Source: Arcobacter caeni (lineage in GTDB: Bacteria > Campylobacterota > Campylobacteria > Campylobacterales > Arcobacteraceae). Taken from it: a stretch of 64,000 nucleotides of DNA. The notes under the pieces were generated by a model. That model did no database searches. It was not told the origin of the DNA and saw only the letters and a list, made by a program, of their open reading frames with translations. A program made the translations under genes and the position numbers. Of the stretch, positions 39,077 to 48,679 are shown piece after piece. Each line of letters begins with the position of its first letter. Positions within the stretch are counted from its first letter, which is position 1. The stretch covers positions 175,880-239,879 of the forward strand of contig NZ_MUXE01000002.1 of the NCBI RefSeq assembly GCF_003063245.1, written 5' to 3'.

Positions 39077-39683
39077 CCTTTACCTCATAAATTTTATTTG
39101 CTAATTGGGCTAAATTTTTATCGTGAGTTGCTACAATAATAGTTGTTCCCGTATTTGCAAAAGTTTTGAATAATTCAAATACATTTAAAGAGTTTTTTGA
39201 ATCCAAATTTCCAGTTGGTTCATCTGCAAAAATGATTTTTGGATTATTTATCAAAGCCCTTGCAATTGCAACTCTTTGTCTCTGCCCTCCTGAAATTTCA
39301 TTTGGATATTTGTTTATTAAATTTTCAATTCCTAAAAGTTTTAATAAATCAAAAATTTCATCTTTTGAAGCTTTTTCATTTGCAAGATTAATATTTTCTT
39401 TTACACTTAAATAATTTATTAAATAGTGAAATTGGAAAATAAATCCAATATTGTTTTTTCTAAAATCATCTATATTTTTTATATCGTTATAGTTTATATT
39501 TTCATAAATAATATCTCCACTACTTGGTTTTAAAAGAGTTGATAAAACAGATAAAAGTGTAGATTTTCCACTTCCACTTTCTCCAATTATTGCTATAAAT
39601 TCACCACTTTTTATCTCTAGGTTTATATTTTCTAAAGCTAAATCTTTATTATAATAGTGACTTAGATTTGTTACTTTAATCAT
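39060..39683 (-). CDS. ABC transporter ATPase, LolD/MacB type
   Basis: A 207-residue ABC ATPase: Walker A IGESGSGKSTLL, Q-loop FIFQFHYLINYLSV, signature ISGGQRQRVAIARAL, Walker B IIFADEPTGNLDS and H-loop VATHDKN. The combination places it in the LolD/FtsE/MacB group, which works with FtsX-like permeases to act on periplasmic substrates mechanically rather than by transport across the membrane. It overlaps both neighbours in the operon. Confidence 0.95.
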   Translation of the reverse strand: MIKVTNLSHYYNKDLALENINLEIKSGEFIAIIGESGSGKSTLLSVLSTLLKPSSGDIIYENINYNDIKNIDDFRKNNIGFIFQFHYLINYLSVKENINLANEKASKDEIFDLLKLLGIENLINKYPNEISGGQRQRVAIARALINNPKIIFADEPTGNLDSKNSLNVFELFKTFANTGTTIIVATHDKNLAQLANKIYEVKDGKIE

Positions 39684-40762
39684 ATTTTATTTCCTTGAAT
39701 CAATTCAACTGGATCTGTAAATGCCGCATTTAATGCAGGAATTATTGAGCCAAAAATAGCCATAAAAATTGAAGTAATAAATATATAAAAAGCTAAAGAA
39801 TTTGATACTTCACCATTTACATAACCTTGTAAACTAGAAATATTTTTAATAGAATATAAAACAATATTTGAAAAAACAAAAGCACTTAAAAAACTAAAAA
39901 CTCCCAAAATAAAACTTTCAATCATAATAGAATAAACGATTTTAGAAGTACTTATTCCTAATGCTCTTTTGATTCCAAATTCACTTCTTCGCTGATTTAT
40001 TGTGATACTCATTAAACTCACAATTCCTAATAATCCAAGAGAAAATGCAATAAATGAAATAACATTCGATGAAGTTTTTATGATTTTAAATTGATTATAA
40101 TTATCCACAAAATTTTGAGTTGATTTAACATCAATTTTTTCATCAAGTTTTTTTATTTCTTGAATAAGAGTTTCTATATCACTGTTTGGAGTTGTATTTA
40201 CTAAAATCATAGAAGTTGATTTATTGAAAATTTCTCCAGCATCACTAATAGTTAAAACAACTCCACCATTTTCAAAACCAATTTCATTTTTGAAAACACC
40301 TGAAATTTTAAAAGTTTTATTTGCTATTTGGATTTCATTTTTATTTAGTAGTTGCTCATAAATAGATTTTCCAATAATTACTTCATCCTTTAAAGGATAA
40401 GTTCCCTCAAGGAGTTTATAATTTTTAAATCGATTAGAACTTGCACCATAAATAGCCACAATAGGAAGTTTTTCAACGGGACTTGCACCAACAATTAAAG
40501 CTGATGATTCTTTTACATCTTTTATTTTATTTATTTGTTCTATTAAATTTATATTTACATTTGAAAAAAATGTATCAGAAATCTTAGCTTGAGTGATGAT
40601 AATATCTCCGTCACTTTTTAGCATAGATGAATACATTGTAATTATTCCATTTGAAATTGAACTTATCAAAAAAATAGAAACAATTGAAAAAACAAGACTT
40701 AGATAAATAAGAGTGGTTTTTAGTTTGTTTGCTAATAATGCTTTTATTGCATAAAAAATCAA
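39680..40762 (-). CDS. ABC transporter permease, FtsX/MacB type
   Basis: A 360-residue permease with one N-terminal membrane helix, a periplasmic MacB-like domain of about 220 residues, and three C-terminal helices; the FtsX motif NQRRSEFGIKRALGISTSKI lies in the first cytoplasmic loop after them. It is the first gene of the nine-gene minus-strand operon and pairs with the ATPase that overlaps it by four bases. With no outer-membrane or adaptor gene nearby, a lipoprotein- or protein-handling role is as likely as export. Confidence 0.92.
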   Translation of the reverse strand: MIFYAIKALLANKLKTTLIYLSLVFSIVSIFLISSISNGIITMYSSMLKSDGDIIITQAKISDTFFSNVNINLIEQINKIKDVKESSALIVGASPVEKLPIVAIYGASSNRFKNYKLLEGTYPLKDEVIIGKSIYEQLLNKNEIQIANKTFKISGVFKNEIGFENGGVVLTISDAGEIFNKSTSMILVNTTPNSDIETLIQEIKKLDEKIDVKSTQNFVDNYNQFKIIKTSSNVISFIAFSLGLLGIVSLMSITINQRRSEFGIKRALGISTSKIVYSIMIESFILGVFSFLSAFVFSNIVLYSIKNISSLQGYVNGEVSNSLAFYIFITSIFMAIFGSIIPALNAAFTDPVELIQGNKI

Positions 40763-41012
40763 TAGTTTTCCTTTGTTATTTTAAAAGATTTTAATCTTTG
40801 AATATGAAAATACAATGAATAGAATATTAATTTTTGTTCATATAGAAAAAATAAAAATTATTAAAGAATTATAAAAATTTATTAATAATCTTTATAAAAT
40901 AAATTCACATTTAATTATTATTTTAGTAAAATCCGCACTTTATTTTAGGTATTAAAATATTTATTAATATCTAAATATATTTGATTTTATTAATAAAAAA
41001 GGTTTTAATTTT

Positions 41013-43658
41013 ATGATACGAATATTATTTTTAGTTATTTTTATATACTCATTTTTGATTTCCAAAGAGTTAAAAGAAGTTTCTCTTCAATTGCCTTGGA
41101 AATATCAATTTCAATTTGCAGGATATATTCTTGCAAAAGAAAAAGGCTTTTACCAAGATATAAATTTAGATGTAAAGTTAAAACAGTGGGATGAAAATGT
41201 TGATGTAATAGATAGTTTAACTAATAATAAAATAGAATATGCGGTTCTTCGTCCAACATCAATGATTGATATTTCAAAGGGAAAAGAACTTGTTTATTTA
41301 GCAACAATATTTCAATCAAGCCCTTTGGTTTTAGTAACAGATAGAAGCTCTGGAATTAGTTCATTAAGTGATTTGAAAAATAAAAGAATTATGACATCAG
41401 GTGATTTAGGTTCTGATGTTTCTTTATTATCTATGATATTTTCTCATGGTATAAAACTTGAAGATTTACTCATTCAAACACCTTCTTTTAATACTCAAGA
41501 TTTACTTGATAAAAAAACAGATTTAATCGCTTCTTATATTTCAAATGAACCTTTTACTTTAAAAGAGTTAGGTGGGAATCCTATTGTTTTTAATCCAAAA
41601 GATTATGGTTTTGATTTTTATAGTGATATTTTAACAACAAGTAAAAAATACCTACATAATGAAGAAAATGAAGTAAGAAAATTCAGAGAAGCATCTTTAA
41701 AAGGTTGGGAATATGCTTTTTCAAATATAAATGAAAGTGTAGAAATAATTTATAATAAATATAATCCTCAAAAAAAATCTAAAGAAGCTTTGATTTATGA
41801 AGCCAATGAATTAAAGAAATTAGCTTATCACAATACCAATGAATTGGGAAAAATGGAAGCTGAGAAGTTAGAAAAAATTTATAATATATATAAACTTTTA
41901 GGATTAGCAAAAAATAACATAACTTTTAATAACTTAATTTTTGAGAATTTAACTACAGCTTCAAGTTTGAATTCTGAAGAAAAAAGTTATATAGAAAAAA
42001 AACAACCTCTTAAAATGTGTATTAATTCAAACTGGTTACCTTTTGAAAAAATGGAAAATGATAATAAATACAAAGGAATGGCTGCTGATTATTATGCAAT
42101 TTTAGAAAAAAATTTATCAACAAAATTTGAATTAATCAAAACAACTTCTCAAAATGAAGTTTTGGATTTTATAAAAAATGATAAATGTGATTTTCAATCT
42201 CTAACAATTAATACCCATAATATAGAAGATGGTTTAAAACTAACATCAACTATTTTTAAAGTTCCACTTGTAGTTGCTACAAGATTAGATGTTCCTTTTA
42301 TTAATAAATTAGAGGATTTGAAAAATCAAAAAATAGCAATTGCAAAAAACTATGTAAATATTGAATATTTTAGAAATAAATATCCAAGCCTAAATATTGT
42401 TGAAGTTGAAAATACACAAGAAGGACTAAAACAATTAAAAGCAGGAAAAGTTTATGGCTATATTGGGACTTTATATAGTGTTTCTTATAAAATTCAAACA
42501 GAATATTTTAATGATTTAAAAATTGCAGGAAAAACTAATGATGAATTAGAATTTACAATTGGTGTTAAAGATAATAATGAAATTTTATTTAATATTTTAC
42601 AAAAAGTTGTAAATAATATTACTCCTTTAGAAAAAAAAGAATTAACTGATAAATGGGCTTCAACTATTTATGAAAAAGGTGTTGATTACACTTTACTTTG
42701 GCAAATTATTACTCCTTTTATTTTAATATTTTTATTTGGAGTATTTTTTTATACAAAATTAAAACTATTAAATTCAAGGTTATCAGACCAAAAAAAGTTT
42801 ATTAATACTATTTTGGATATTCAACCAAATATGATTTTTATTGTAAATGATAAAGAACCAGTTTTTGCCAATAGATTTTTCCTTGATTTTTTTGATTGTA
42901 AAAACTTAAAAGAGTTTCAAAAAAAACATTCTTGCCTTGCTCAAACATTTATTGAAGAAGAGTTGTATTTTCATTTAGGAAAAATTGTTGATAATAATAG
43001 TTGGATTGAAAATATTTTAAGATTAAAATCTGAAAAAAGAATAGTTTCAATATTACATCCAAATACATCAATAACAAAAGTTTTTAATGTTTCAATAGTT
43101 GAATTAGAAGATGAACAATATTTGATTTCACTAACTGATATAAGCGATACAATTTTAAAACAAATTCAATTAGAGAATAAATCAACACACGATAAATTAA
43201 CGGGTGCATACAATAGAGAATATTTTGAAACTCACTATAAATTGATTATAAATGAATATATAAAAGAAGATAATTTAGTATTTCTTTCAATATTAGATAT
43301 TGATTTTTTTAAAAAAGTAAATGACACTTATGGCCATGATGTTGGAGATAAAGTATTAAAACAATTTGTAAATGTTATTCAAAAATCTTCAAGAAAAGAT
43401 GATTTATTAATAAGATGGGGTGGAGAAGAATTTTTATTATTAACAAAAGTAAAATCTATAGACAATGCAAAAAAAGTTCTTGAAAACATAAAAAATGCAA
43501 TATCTGAAGCTTCATTTGAGGGAGTAAAACATATTACTTGTTCAATTGGTTCTACAAATTATAATGAAAATGAAAAAATAGAAGAGAGCTTTAAACGAGC
43601 AGATGATGCTTTATATGAAGCAAAAAATAATGGAAGAAATCAAGTACAAATAAAATAG
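41013..43658 (+). CDS. Diguanylate cyclase with two periplasmic binding-protein domains
   Basis: An 881-residue sensor. After a signal/anchor segment comes an NMT1/THI5-like binding-protein domain (PWKYQFQFAGYILAKEKGFY, about 25-300), then a second, amino-acid-type solute-binding domain (PLKMCINSNWLPFEKMENDN, about 330-555). A membrane helix (IITPFILIFLFGVFFY) follows, then a PAS-like domain and a GGDEF domain with GGEEF at about 803-807. RKDD lies five residues before it, fitting the inhibitory I-site. Ligand binding outside is expected to set c-di-GMP synthesis inside. The NMT1 domain suggests a pyrimidine- or sulfonate-like ligand, which is uncertain. It is divergent from the ABC operon. 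Confidence 0.93.
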   Translation: MIRILFLVIFIYSFLISKELKEVSLQLPWKYQFQFAGYILAKEKGFYQDINLDVKLKQWDENVDVIDSLTNNKIEYAVLRPTSMIDISKGKELVYLATIFQSSPLVLVTDRSSGISSLSDLKNKRIMTSGDLGSDVSLLSMIFSHGIKLEDLLIQTPSFNTQDLLDKKTDLIASYISNEPFTLKELGGNPIVFNPKDYGFDFYSDILTTSKKYLHNEENEVRKFREASLKGWEYAFSNINESVEIIYNKYNPQKKSKEALIYEANELKKLAYHNTNELGKMEAEKLEKIYNIYKLLGLAKNNITFNNLIFENLTTASSLNSEEKSYIEKKQPLKMCINSNWLPFEKMENDNKYKGMAADYYAILEKNLSTKFELIKTTSQNEVLDFIKNDKCDFQSLTINTHNIEDGLKLTSTIFKVPLVVATRLDVPFINKLEDLKNQKIAIAKNYVNIEYFRNKYPSLNIVEVENTQEGLKQLKAGKVYGYIGTLYSVSYKIQTEYFNDLKIAGKTNDELEFTIGVKDNNEILFNILQKVVNNITPLEKKELTDKWASTIYEKGVDYTLLWQIITPFILIFLFGVFFYTKLKLLNSRLSDQKKFINTILDIQPNMIFIVNDKEPVFANRFFLDFFDCKNLKEFQKKHSCLAQTFIEEELYFHLGKIVDNNSWIENILRLKSEKRIVSILHPNTSITKVFNVSIVELEDEQYLISLTDISDTILKQIQLENKSTHDKLTGAYNREYFETHYKLIINEYIKEDNLVFLSILDIDFFKKVNDTYGHDVGDKVLKQFVNVIQKSSRKDDLLIRWGGEEFLLLTKVKSIDNAKKVLENIKNAISEASFEGVKHITCSIGSTNYNENEKIEESFKRADDALYEAKNNGRNQVQIK

Positions 43659-43714
43659 TAAGTATTGATTTGTTTAATATTGGATAAAATACAAAAAACA
43701 AGAAAGAGTAAATA

Positions 43715-44488
43715 ATGAAAAAAGAATTAATAAAAATAATAAAAAAAGCAGGAAAGATTTTAAAAGAGGGATTTTATGCAGATAAAAACATAACTTTTAA
43801 AGCAAAAAAAGATTTAGTTACTGATTATGATGTGGCTGTTGAAAATTTTTTAAAAAAGAAATTTTCAACAAGATTTAAAAACTTTAATATCATTGCAGAA
43901 GAATCAGACAATGCAAATATACAGTTTAACAACTCAATTATAATTGACCCAATTGATGGAACAACAAACTTCGTAAATGGAGTTCCCCATACTGCTATTT
44001 CTGTGGGAGTTTATAAAAATAAAAAACCATATTTAGCAATTGTTTATAATCCGATTTTAGATGAATTGTACACAGCAAAAATTGGAAAAGGTGCTTTTTT
44101 AAATGGTAAAAAAATAAAAGTAAGCCATGAAGATAACTTCCAAAAAGCACTATTAGCAACAGGATTTCCATATACAAGTGGTACAAATGAAGATGATTTA
44201 AATGATGTGGTAAAAAAAATAAAAGATGTACTTCCTTTATGTCAAGATTTAAGAAGATTAGGTTCAGCAGCACTTGATTTATGTTATGTGGCAAGAGGAA
44301 CTTATGAGGGATATTATGAAATGAATTTAAAAGCATGGGATGTAAGTGCTGGAATTTTAATACTTATAGAAGCAGGTGGGAAAGTTTCTAATATAAGTGG
44401 AAATACTTATACATTATTTGAAGATAAATATTTAGTTGCTTCAAATGGTAAAATTCACGATGAATTTATAAAAAATTTAAATTTATAA
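43715..44488 (+). CDS. suhB: Inositol monophosphatase family protein
   Basis: A 257-residue Mg2+/Li+-type phosphatase. Metal ligands lie in IIAEESDN, IIDPIDGTTNFVNGVPH and KAWDVSAGILILIEAGG, the three signatures of the family. It may act on inositol phosphate, or on a related sugar phosphate or PAP-like substrate; SuhB of enteric bacteria also affects rRNA transcription. The symbol is a best guess. AAGAAAGAG precedes the ATG, and it stands between the cyclase and glmS. Confidence 0.9.
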   Translation: MKKELIKIIKKAGKILKEGFYADKNITFKAKKDLVTDYDVAVENFLKKKFSTRFKNFNIIAEESDNANIQFNNSIIIDPIDGTTNFVNGVPHTAISVGVYKNKKPYLAIVYNPILDELYTAKIGKGAFLNGKKIKVSHEDNFQKALLATGFPYTSGTNEDDLNDVVKKIKDVLPLCQDLRRLGSAALDLCYVARGTYEGYYEMNLKAWDVSAGILILIEAGGKVSNISGNTYTLFEDKYLVASNGKIHDEFIKNLNL

Positions 44489-44573
44489 AATAATAAAAAA
44501 AGTGCGAAAAGCACATATTTAGTAACTATTAAATATAATAATTACAATTAAAATTTGAAAAAAGGTTTTTTTA

Positions 44574-46376
44574 ATGTGTGGAATAGTTGGATATATCGGT
44601 AAACAAGAGACAACAAAAATATTATTAGATGGTTTAAAAGAATTAGAATATAGAGGTTATGATAGTGCTGGAATCGCTGTTTTAAAAAAAGACAAAATTG
44701 ATGTTTTTAAAGCTTTGGGAAAACTAATTAATCTTGAAGAAAAAGTAAAAACATCAGCATCAAATGATTATGAACTAGGAATTGGACACACAAGATGGGC
44801 AACTCATGGAAAACCAACTGAACTAAATGCTCATCCACATTTAGGTGAATATTCTTATGTTGTTCATAATGGAATTATTGAAAACTACAAAGAATTAAAA
44901 GAAGAATTAAGTTCAAAAGGACATAAATTTGTATCTCAAACAGATACAGAAGTTATTGTTCACTTATTTGAAAATTTTTATAACCAATTAAACGACACAA
45001 AAAAAGCCTTTCAAAATACTATTTCAAGACTTGAAGGTGCTTTTTCAATTCTTTTAATCACAAAAGCAGACCCAACAAAAATATTTTTCTTTAAACATGG
45101 AAGCCCTTTAATCGTAGCACAAGGAAATGAAAAAGAAGAAGTTTTATTTTCATCATCTGATGCTCCACTTATTGGATTAGCTTCAAGTGTAGTTTATTTA
45201 GAAGATGGAGTTGGTGGAATTGCAAGTGCAAATGAAATAGAGTTTTTTAATGATAATTATTCTTGGTCATCACTTCCAACATCTAAACAATTTGCTCAAA
45301 AAGATGGATATAGATTTTTTATGGAAAAAGAAATCTATGAACAAAGTACAGTTGTAAGTGATTGTATGATTGGAAGACTTAAAGATAATGAAATTTTATT
45401 TGATGAAATTGAGTCCTCAATAATAGATGGAATCAATGAAATCAAAATTTGTGCTTGTGGAACTTCATATCACGCAGGACTTACAGCTTCTTATTTGTTT
45501 GAGCGACTTTCAAAAGTTAAATGTAATGTGGAAATTGCAAGTGAATTTAGATACAAAGATCCACTTTTAACAAAAGATACTTTATTTATCGTAATTTCTC
45601 AAAGTGGTGAAACAGCCGATACTTTGGAAGCTTTAAAAATGGCAAAAAAAGCAGGACTTAAAACACTTGTAGTTTGTAATGTTGATAACTCTTCAATGAC
45701 AAGAACAGCAGATGCTACGATTTTAACACGAGCTGGAATTGAAAAAGGAGTTGCTTCGACAAAAGCATTTTCAACTCAAACAGTTGTTTTATGGATGTTA
45801 GCACTTTATTTTGCAAAAGCAAAAAATGTAATTTCAGATGAGGTTTTACAAAAAGAGTTACACACTTTACGAGAAGTTCCAAAATCACTTTGTATTAGTG
45901 ATAAAATCCATGAAAAAATGAAAAGATTATCAAAAAGATATTTACATGGACATGGTTTTTTCTTTATAGGTCGAGATGTATTTTTCCCATTGGCTTTAGA
46001 GGGTGCTTTAAAATTAAAAGAGATTTCATATTTACACGCTGAGGGTTATCCAGCAGGTGAAATGAAACATGGACCAATTGCTTTAGCAGACCCTGAATTA
46101 TTTACAATTGCTTTAATGCCACAAAATTTACTTTATGACAAAATCAAATCAAATGTGGAAGAGTTAAGCGCACGAGATAGTACAATTTGTGCAATTTCAC
46201 CACTTGATTTTGAATTAGCAGATGATTTTGTGAAAATAAATAAAACAGATCATTATATGTTGGAATTTTTTGAAATGTTGATAGTTTTACAACTATTTTC
46301 AATGGAAATTTCAATAAGACTTGGAAATGATGTTGATATGCCAAGGAATCTTGCAAAATCTGTAACTGTTGAATAA
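44574..46376 (+). CDS. glmS: Glutamine-fructose-6-phosphate aminotransferase (isomerizing)
   Basis: A 600-residue GlmS, first step of UDP-GlcNAc synthesis. It starts MCGIVGYIGK with the catalytic N-terminal Cys of the glutaminase; ELEYRGYDSAG and GIGHTRWATHGKP follow. Two SIS domains (CGTSYHAGLTASYLFERL; VISQSGETADTLEALKMAK) and the C-terminal MPRNLAKSVTVE complete it. The A/T-rich leader shows no glmS ribozyme structure that I could recognise. Confidence 0.98.
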   Translation: MCGIVGYIGKQETTKILLDGLKELEYRGYDSAGIAVLKKDKIDVFKALGKLINLEEKVKTSASNDYELGIGHTRWATHGKPTELNAHPHLGEYSYVVHNGIIENYKELKEELSSKGHKFVSQTDTEVIVHLFENFYNQLNDTKKAFQNTISRLEGAFSILLITKADPTKIFFFKHGSPLIVAQGNEKEEVLFSSSDAPLIGLASSVVYLEDGVGGIASANEIEFFNDNYSWSSLPTSKQFAQKDGYRFFMEKEIYEQSTVVSDCMIGRLKDNEILFDEIESSIIDGINEIKICACGTSYHAGLTASYLFERLSKVKCNVEIASEFRYKDPLLTKDTLFIVISQSGETADTLEALKMAKKAGLKTLVVCNVDNSSMTRTADATILTRAGIEKGVASTKAFSTQTVVLWMLALYFAKAKNVISDEVLQKELHTLREVPKSLCISDKIHEKMKRLSKRYLHGHGFFFIGRDVFFPLALEGALKLKEISYLHAEGYPAGEMKHGPIALADPELFTIALMPQNLLYDKIKSNVEELSARDSTICAISPLDFELADDFVKINKTDHYMLEFFEMLIVLQLFSMEISIRLGNDVDMPRNLAKSVTVE

Positions 46377-46499
46377 ATCTTAAAAAAAATTAAAAGAAAA
46401 AAAGTAAATAACAGCTTTTTTTAGTTAATATTAGTAACTTTTTGCCTTTTTGGCAAATTGAATTCTTTAAATTTTTATTTTAAATTTCTTAACAAATAT

Positions 46500-46613
46500 A
46501 GAAAACAAAAAATGGAAAACAAAAGATGGAAAACAACTCAAGATTACTCTTGTGGAAAACAAAGGATGGAAAACAAAAATGGAAAAACAAACACAATACT
46601 TATTTACAAGTGA
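46500..46613 (+). repeat. Iterated GGAAAACAAA units and small uORF in the metK leader
   Basis: The unit GAAAACAA occurs at 46501, 46515, 46529, 46555 and 46569, with a sixth one-base variant inside the metK start region. Several copies carry ATG or GTG just before. The ATG at 46512 opens a 33-codon frame, out of frame with metK, that ends at 46613 inside metK. No Shine-Dalgarno precedes it. It may be slippage-generated repeat or a translational control element. Confidence 0.5.
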
Positions 46614-47787
46614 AGTTGTAAGCCCTGGACACCCAGATAAATGCGCAGATATAATAGCTGACTCTATCGTTGATAAATTAATTATTGCAGATAAAGACAG
46701 CAGGGTCGCTTCAGAGGTTTTTGTAGCAGGAAAACATGTTGTAATTGGTGGTGAAGTAAAATCATCAGCTTTATTATCAAACAAAGATTATGAAAAAATA
46801 GTTTTAGATGCACTTGCAAAAATCGGATACGATGGAAAATCTGCTTTTACAAAAGAGCAATGTTTGCATCCTGATGATGTAAAAGTTCAAGTTTTATTAA
46901 ATCAACAAAGTCCAGATATTAATCAAGGTGTTGATCAAGTTGATGGAGAAATTGGTGCAGGTGATCAAGGAATTATGTTCGGTTTTGCTTCAAGTGAAAC
47001 TGCTGATTTTATGCCAGCTGCAATTACATACGCTAGAATGTTATGTGATAAAGTTTACAATTATGCTTTAAAACATAATCAAAAATTAGGTGTTGATATT
47101 AAAACACAAGTTACTGTTGATTATGGTACAAAAGCAAATTTTGAAAATTGTAATCCTCAAAAAATTCATACAATAGTTGTAAGTGCACCTTCTGTTGAAA
47201 CAATGCCAATTGAAGAAGTAAGAGAATTAATTCAAGGATTAATTGATGATGCTGGACTACCTCCTCATATGTATGATAAAAAATCTACAATTATTCATAT
47301 CAATCCAACAGGAAGATATGTAAATCACTCATCTTTACATGATAGTGGATTAACAGGAAGAAAATTAATCGTAGATTCATTTGGTGGATATGCACCAATT
47401 GGTGGTGGAGCTCAAAGTTCTAAAGATTATACTAAAGTAGATAGAAGTGGATTATATGCTGCAAGATGGATTTCAAAACACATAGTTGCAGCAGGACTTG
47501 CAAAAAAAGCAACTGTACAAATTTCTTATGCAATTGGAGTAGCTAGACCTACATCTGTTTCAGTTGATACAATGGGTTCTTATACAAAATTTGATGATGA
47601 TAAATTATCACAATTTGTAATGGATACATTCTCATTAACACCTAGATGGATTACACAAAAGTTTGCTTTAGATAAACCAAGTGGAAAAACATTTTTATAT
47701 GCAGATGTAGCAGCTCGTGGACAAGTTGGACAAAGTGATTATCCTTGGGAAAAACTTGACGAATTAGATAAATTTGAAAATATTTAA
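46579..47787 (+). CDS. metK: S-adenosylmethionine synthetase
   Basis: A roughly 400-residue MetK, making SAM from methionine and ATP. Motifs: VVSPGHPDKCADIIADSIVD, GEIGAGDQGIMFGF and GGGAQSSKDYTKVDRSGLYA. An in-frame GTG at 46552 would add nine residues made of the leader repeat, but the natural start is the ATG at 46579 (MEKQTQYLFTSE). The ribosome site is AAAGGATGG, rather distant. The gene directly precedes accD with 19 bases between. Confidence 0.96.
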   Translation: MEKQTQYLFTSEVVSPGHPDKCADIIADSIVDKLIIADKDSRVASEVFVAGKHVVIGGEVKSSALLSNKDYEKIVLDALAKIGYDGKSAFTKEQCLHPDDVKVQVLLNQQSPDINQGVDQVDGEIGAGDQGIMFGFASSETADFMPAAITYARMLCDKVYNYALKHNQKLGVDIKTQVTVDYGTKANFENCNPQKIHTIVVSAPSVETMPIEEVRELIQGLIDDAGLPPHMYDKKSTIIHINPTGRYVNHSSLHDSGLTGRKLIVDSFGGYAPIGGGAQSSKDYTKVDRSGLYAARWISKHIVAAGLAKKATVQISYAIGVARPTSVSVDTMGSYTKFDDDKLSQFVMDTFSLTPRWITQKFALDKPSGKTFLYADVAARGQVGQSDYPWEKLDELDKFENI

Positions 47788-47806
47788 AAATGATTAAAGG
47801 ATTATA

Positions 47807-48673
47807 ATGGATTTAAGAAACTTATTTAGCAAAATTTCTTTTGATAGTAAATCAAAAGAACAACCAACAAAAAGCGATGCACCAAGTCATTGGATAAAAT
47901 GTCCTGAATGTAGTGCCTTAATGTTTTTTAAAGAGGTTGAAAGTCAAAATAATATTTGTCCAAAATGTAATTTTCACATGAGAATTGGTGCAAAAAGAAG
48001 AATTGAGATTTTAACTGATAAAGATAGTTTTGTTGAATATGATTCTGAATTAAAACCAAATGACCCTTTAAAATTTGTAGATAAAACTTCTTATAAAAAA
48101 AGAGTAGAAGAAGCACTTAAAAATACAGGAAGAACATCTTCTGTTGTAAGTGGTGAAGCAAAAATAAATGAAATTTCAGTTCAAATAGTTGTTTTTGATT
48201 TTGCTTATATGGGTGGAAGTTTAGGTTCTGTCGAGGGTGAAAAAATTGTACGAGCTGTAAATAGAGCGATTGAAAAAGAACAAGGTGTGATAATTATATC
48301 GGCATCTGGTGGAGCTAGAATGCAAGAATCAACATTTGCTTTAATGCAAATGGCAAAAACTTCAGCAGCTTTAAAAAAACTTGATCATGCAAAACTTCCA
48401 TATATTTCAATTTTAACTGATCCTACAATGGGTGGAGTTTCTGCTTCATTTGCATTTTTAGGTGATATTATTATGGCAGAACCAGGTGCATTAATAGGTT
48501 TTGCAGGTCAAAGAGTTATCAAACAAACAATAGGAGCTGATTTACCAGCAGGTTTTCAAAGAGCTGAATTTTTACTTAAAAATGGTTCTATTGATATGGT
48601 TGTTAATAGAAATGCTATGAAACAAACCTTAACAGATTTATTAAGTATGTTTCAAAAAGAAAAAATTAGTTAA
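47807..48673 (+). CDS. accD: Acetyl-CoA carboxylase carboxyltransferase beta subunit
   Basis: A 288-residue AccD, part of the enzyme making malonyl-CoA for fatty acids. It has the N-terminal zinc ribbon (KCPEC ... CPKCNFHM) and the carboxyltransferase core VEGEKIVRAVNRAIE, IISASGGARMQESTFALMQM and GGVSASFAFLGDIIMAEPGA. AAAGGATTATA is its ribosome site. accA is not in the window, as is common when beta and alpha are separate. Confidence 0.97.
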   Translation: MDLRNLFSKISFDSKSKEQPTKSDAPSHWIKCPECSALMFFKEVESQNNICPKCNFHMRIGAKRRIEILTDKDSFVEYDSELKPNDPLKFVDKTSYKKRVEEALKNTGRTSSVVSGEAKINEISVQIVVFDFAYMGGSLGSVEGEKIVRAVNRAIEKEQGVIIISASGGARMQESTFALMQMAKTSAALKKLDHAKLPYISILTDPTMGGVSASFAFLGDIIMAEPGALIGFAGQRVIKQTIGADLPAGFQRAEFLLKNGSIDMVVNRNAMKQTLTDLLSMFQKEKIS

Positions 48674-48679
48674 TAATTG

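Noticed and set aside
44500..44515. Hairpin GTGC-GAAA-GCAC before glmS as terminator or ribozyme part
   Set aside because: Only four to five pairs and no T-run; no glmS ribozyme core is visible.
46377..46578. SAM riboswitch before metK
   Set aside because: The leader is A/T-rich and repetitive with no conserved SAM-binding helices; the only hairpin (TTTGCC/GGCAAA near 46441) is short and lacks a T-run.
46467..46784. 105-residue minus-strand frame over the metK start
   Set aside because: It lies opposite metK, whose identity is certain; its composition fits a shadow frame.
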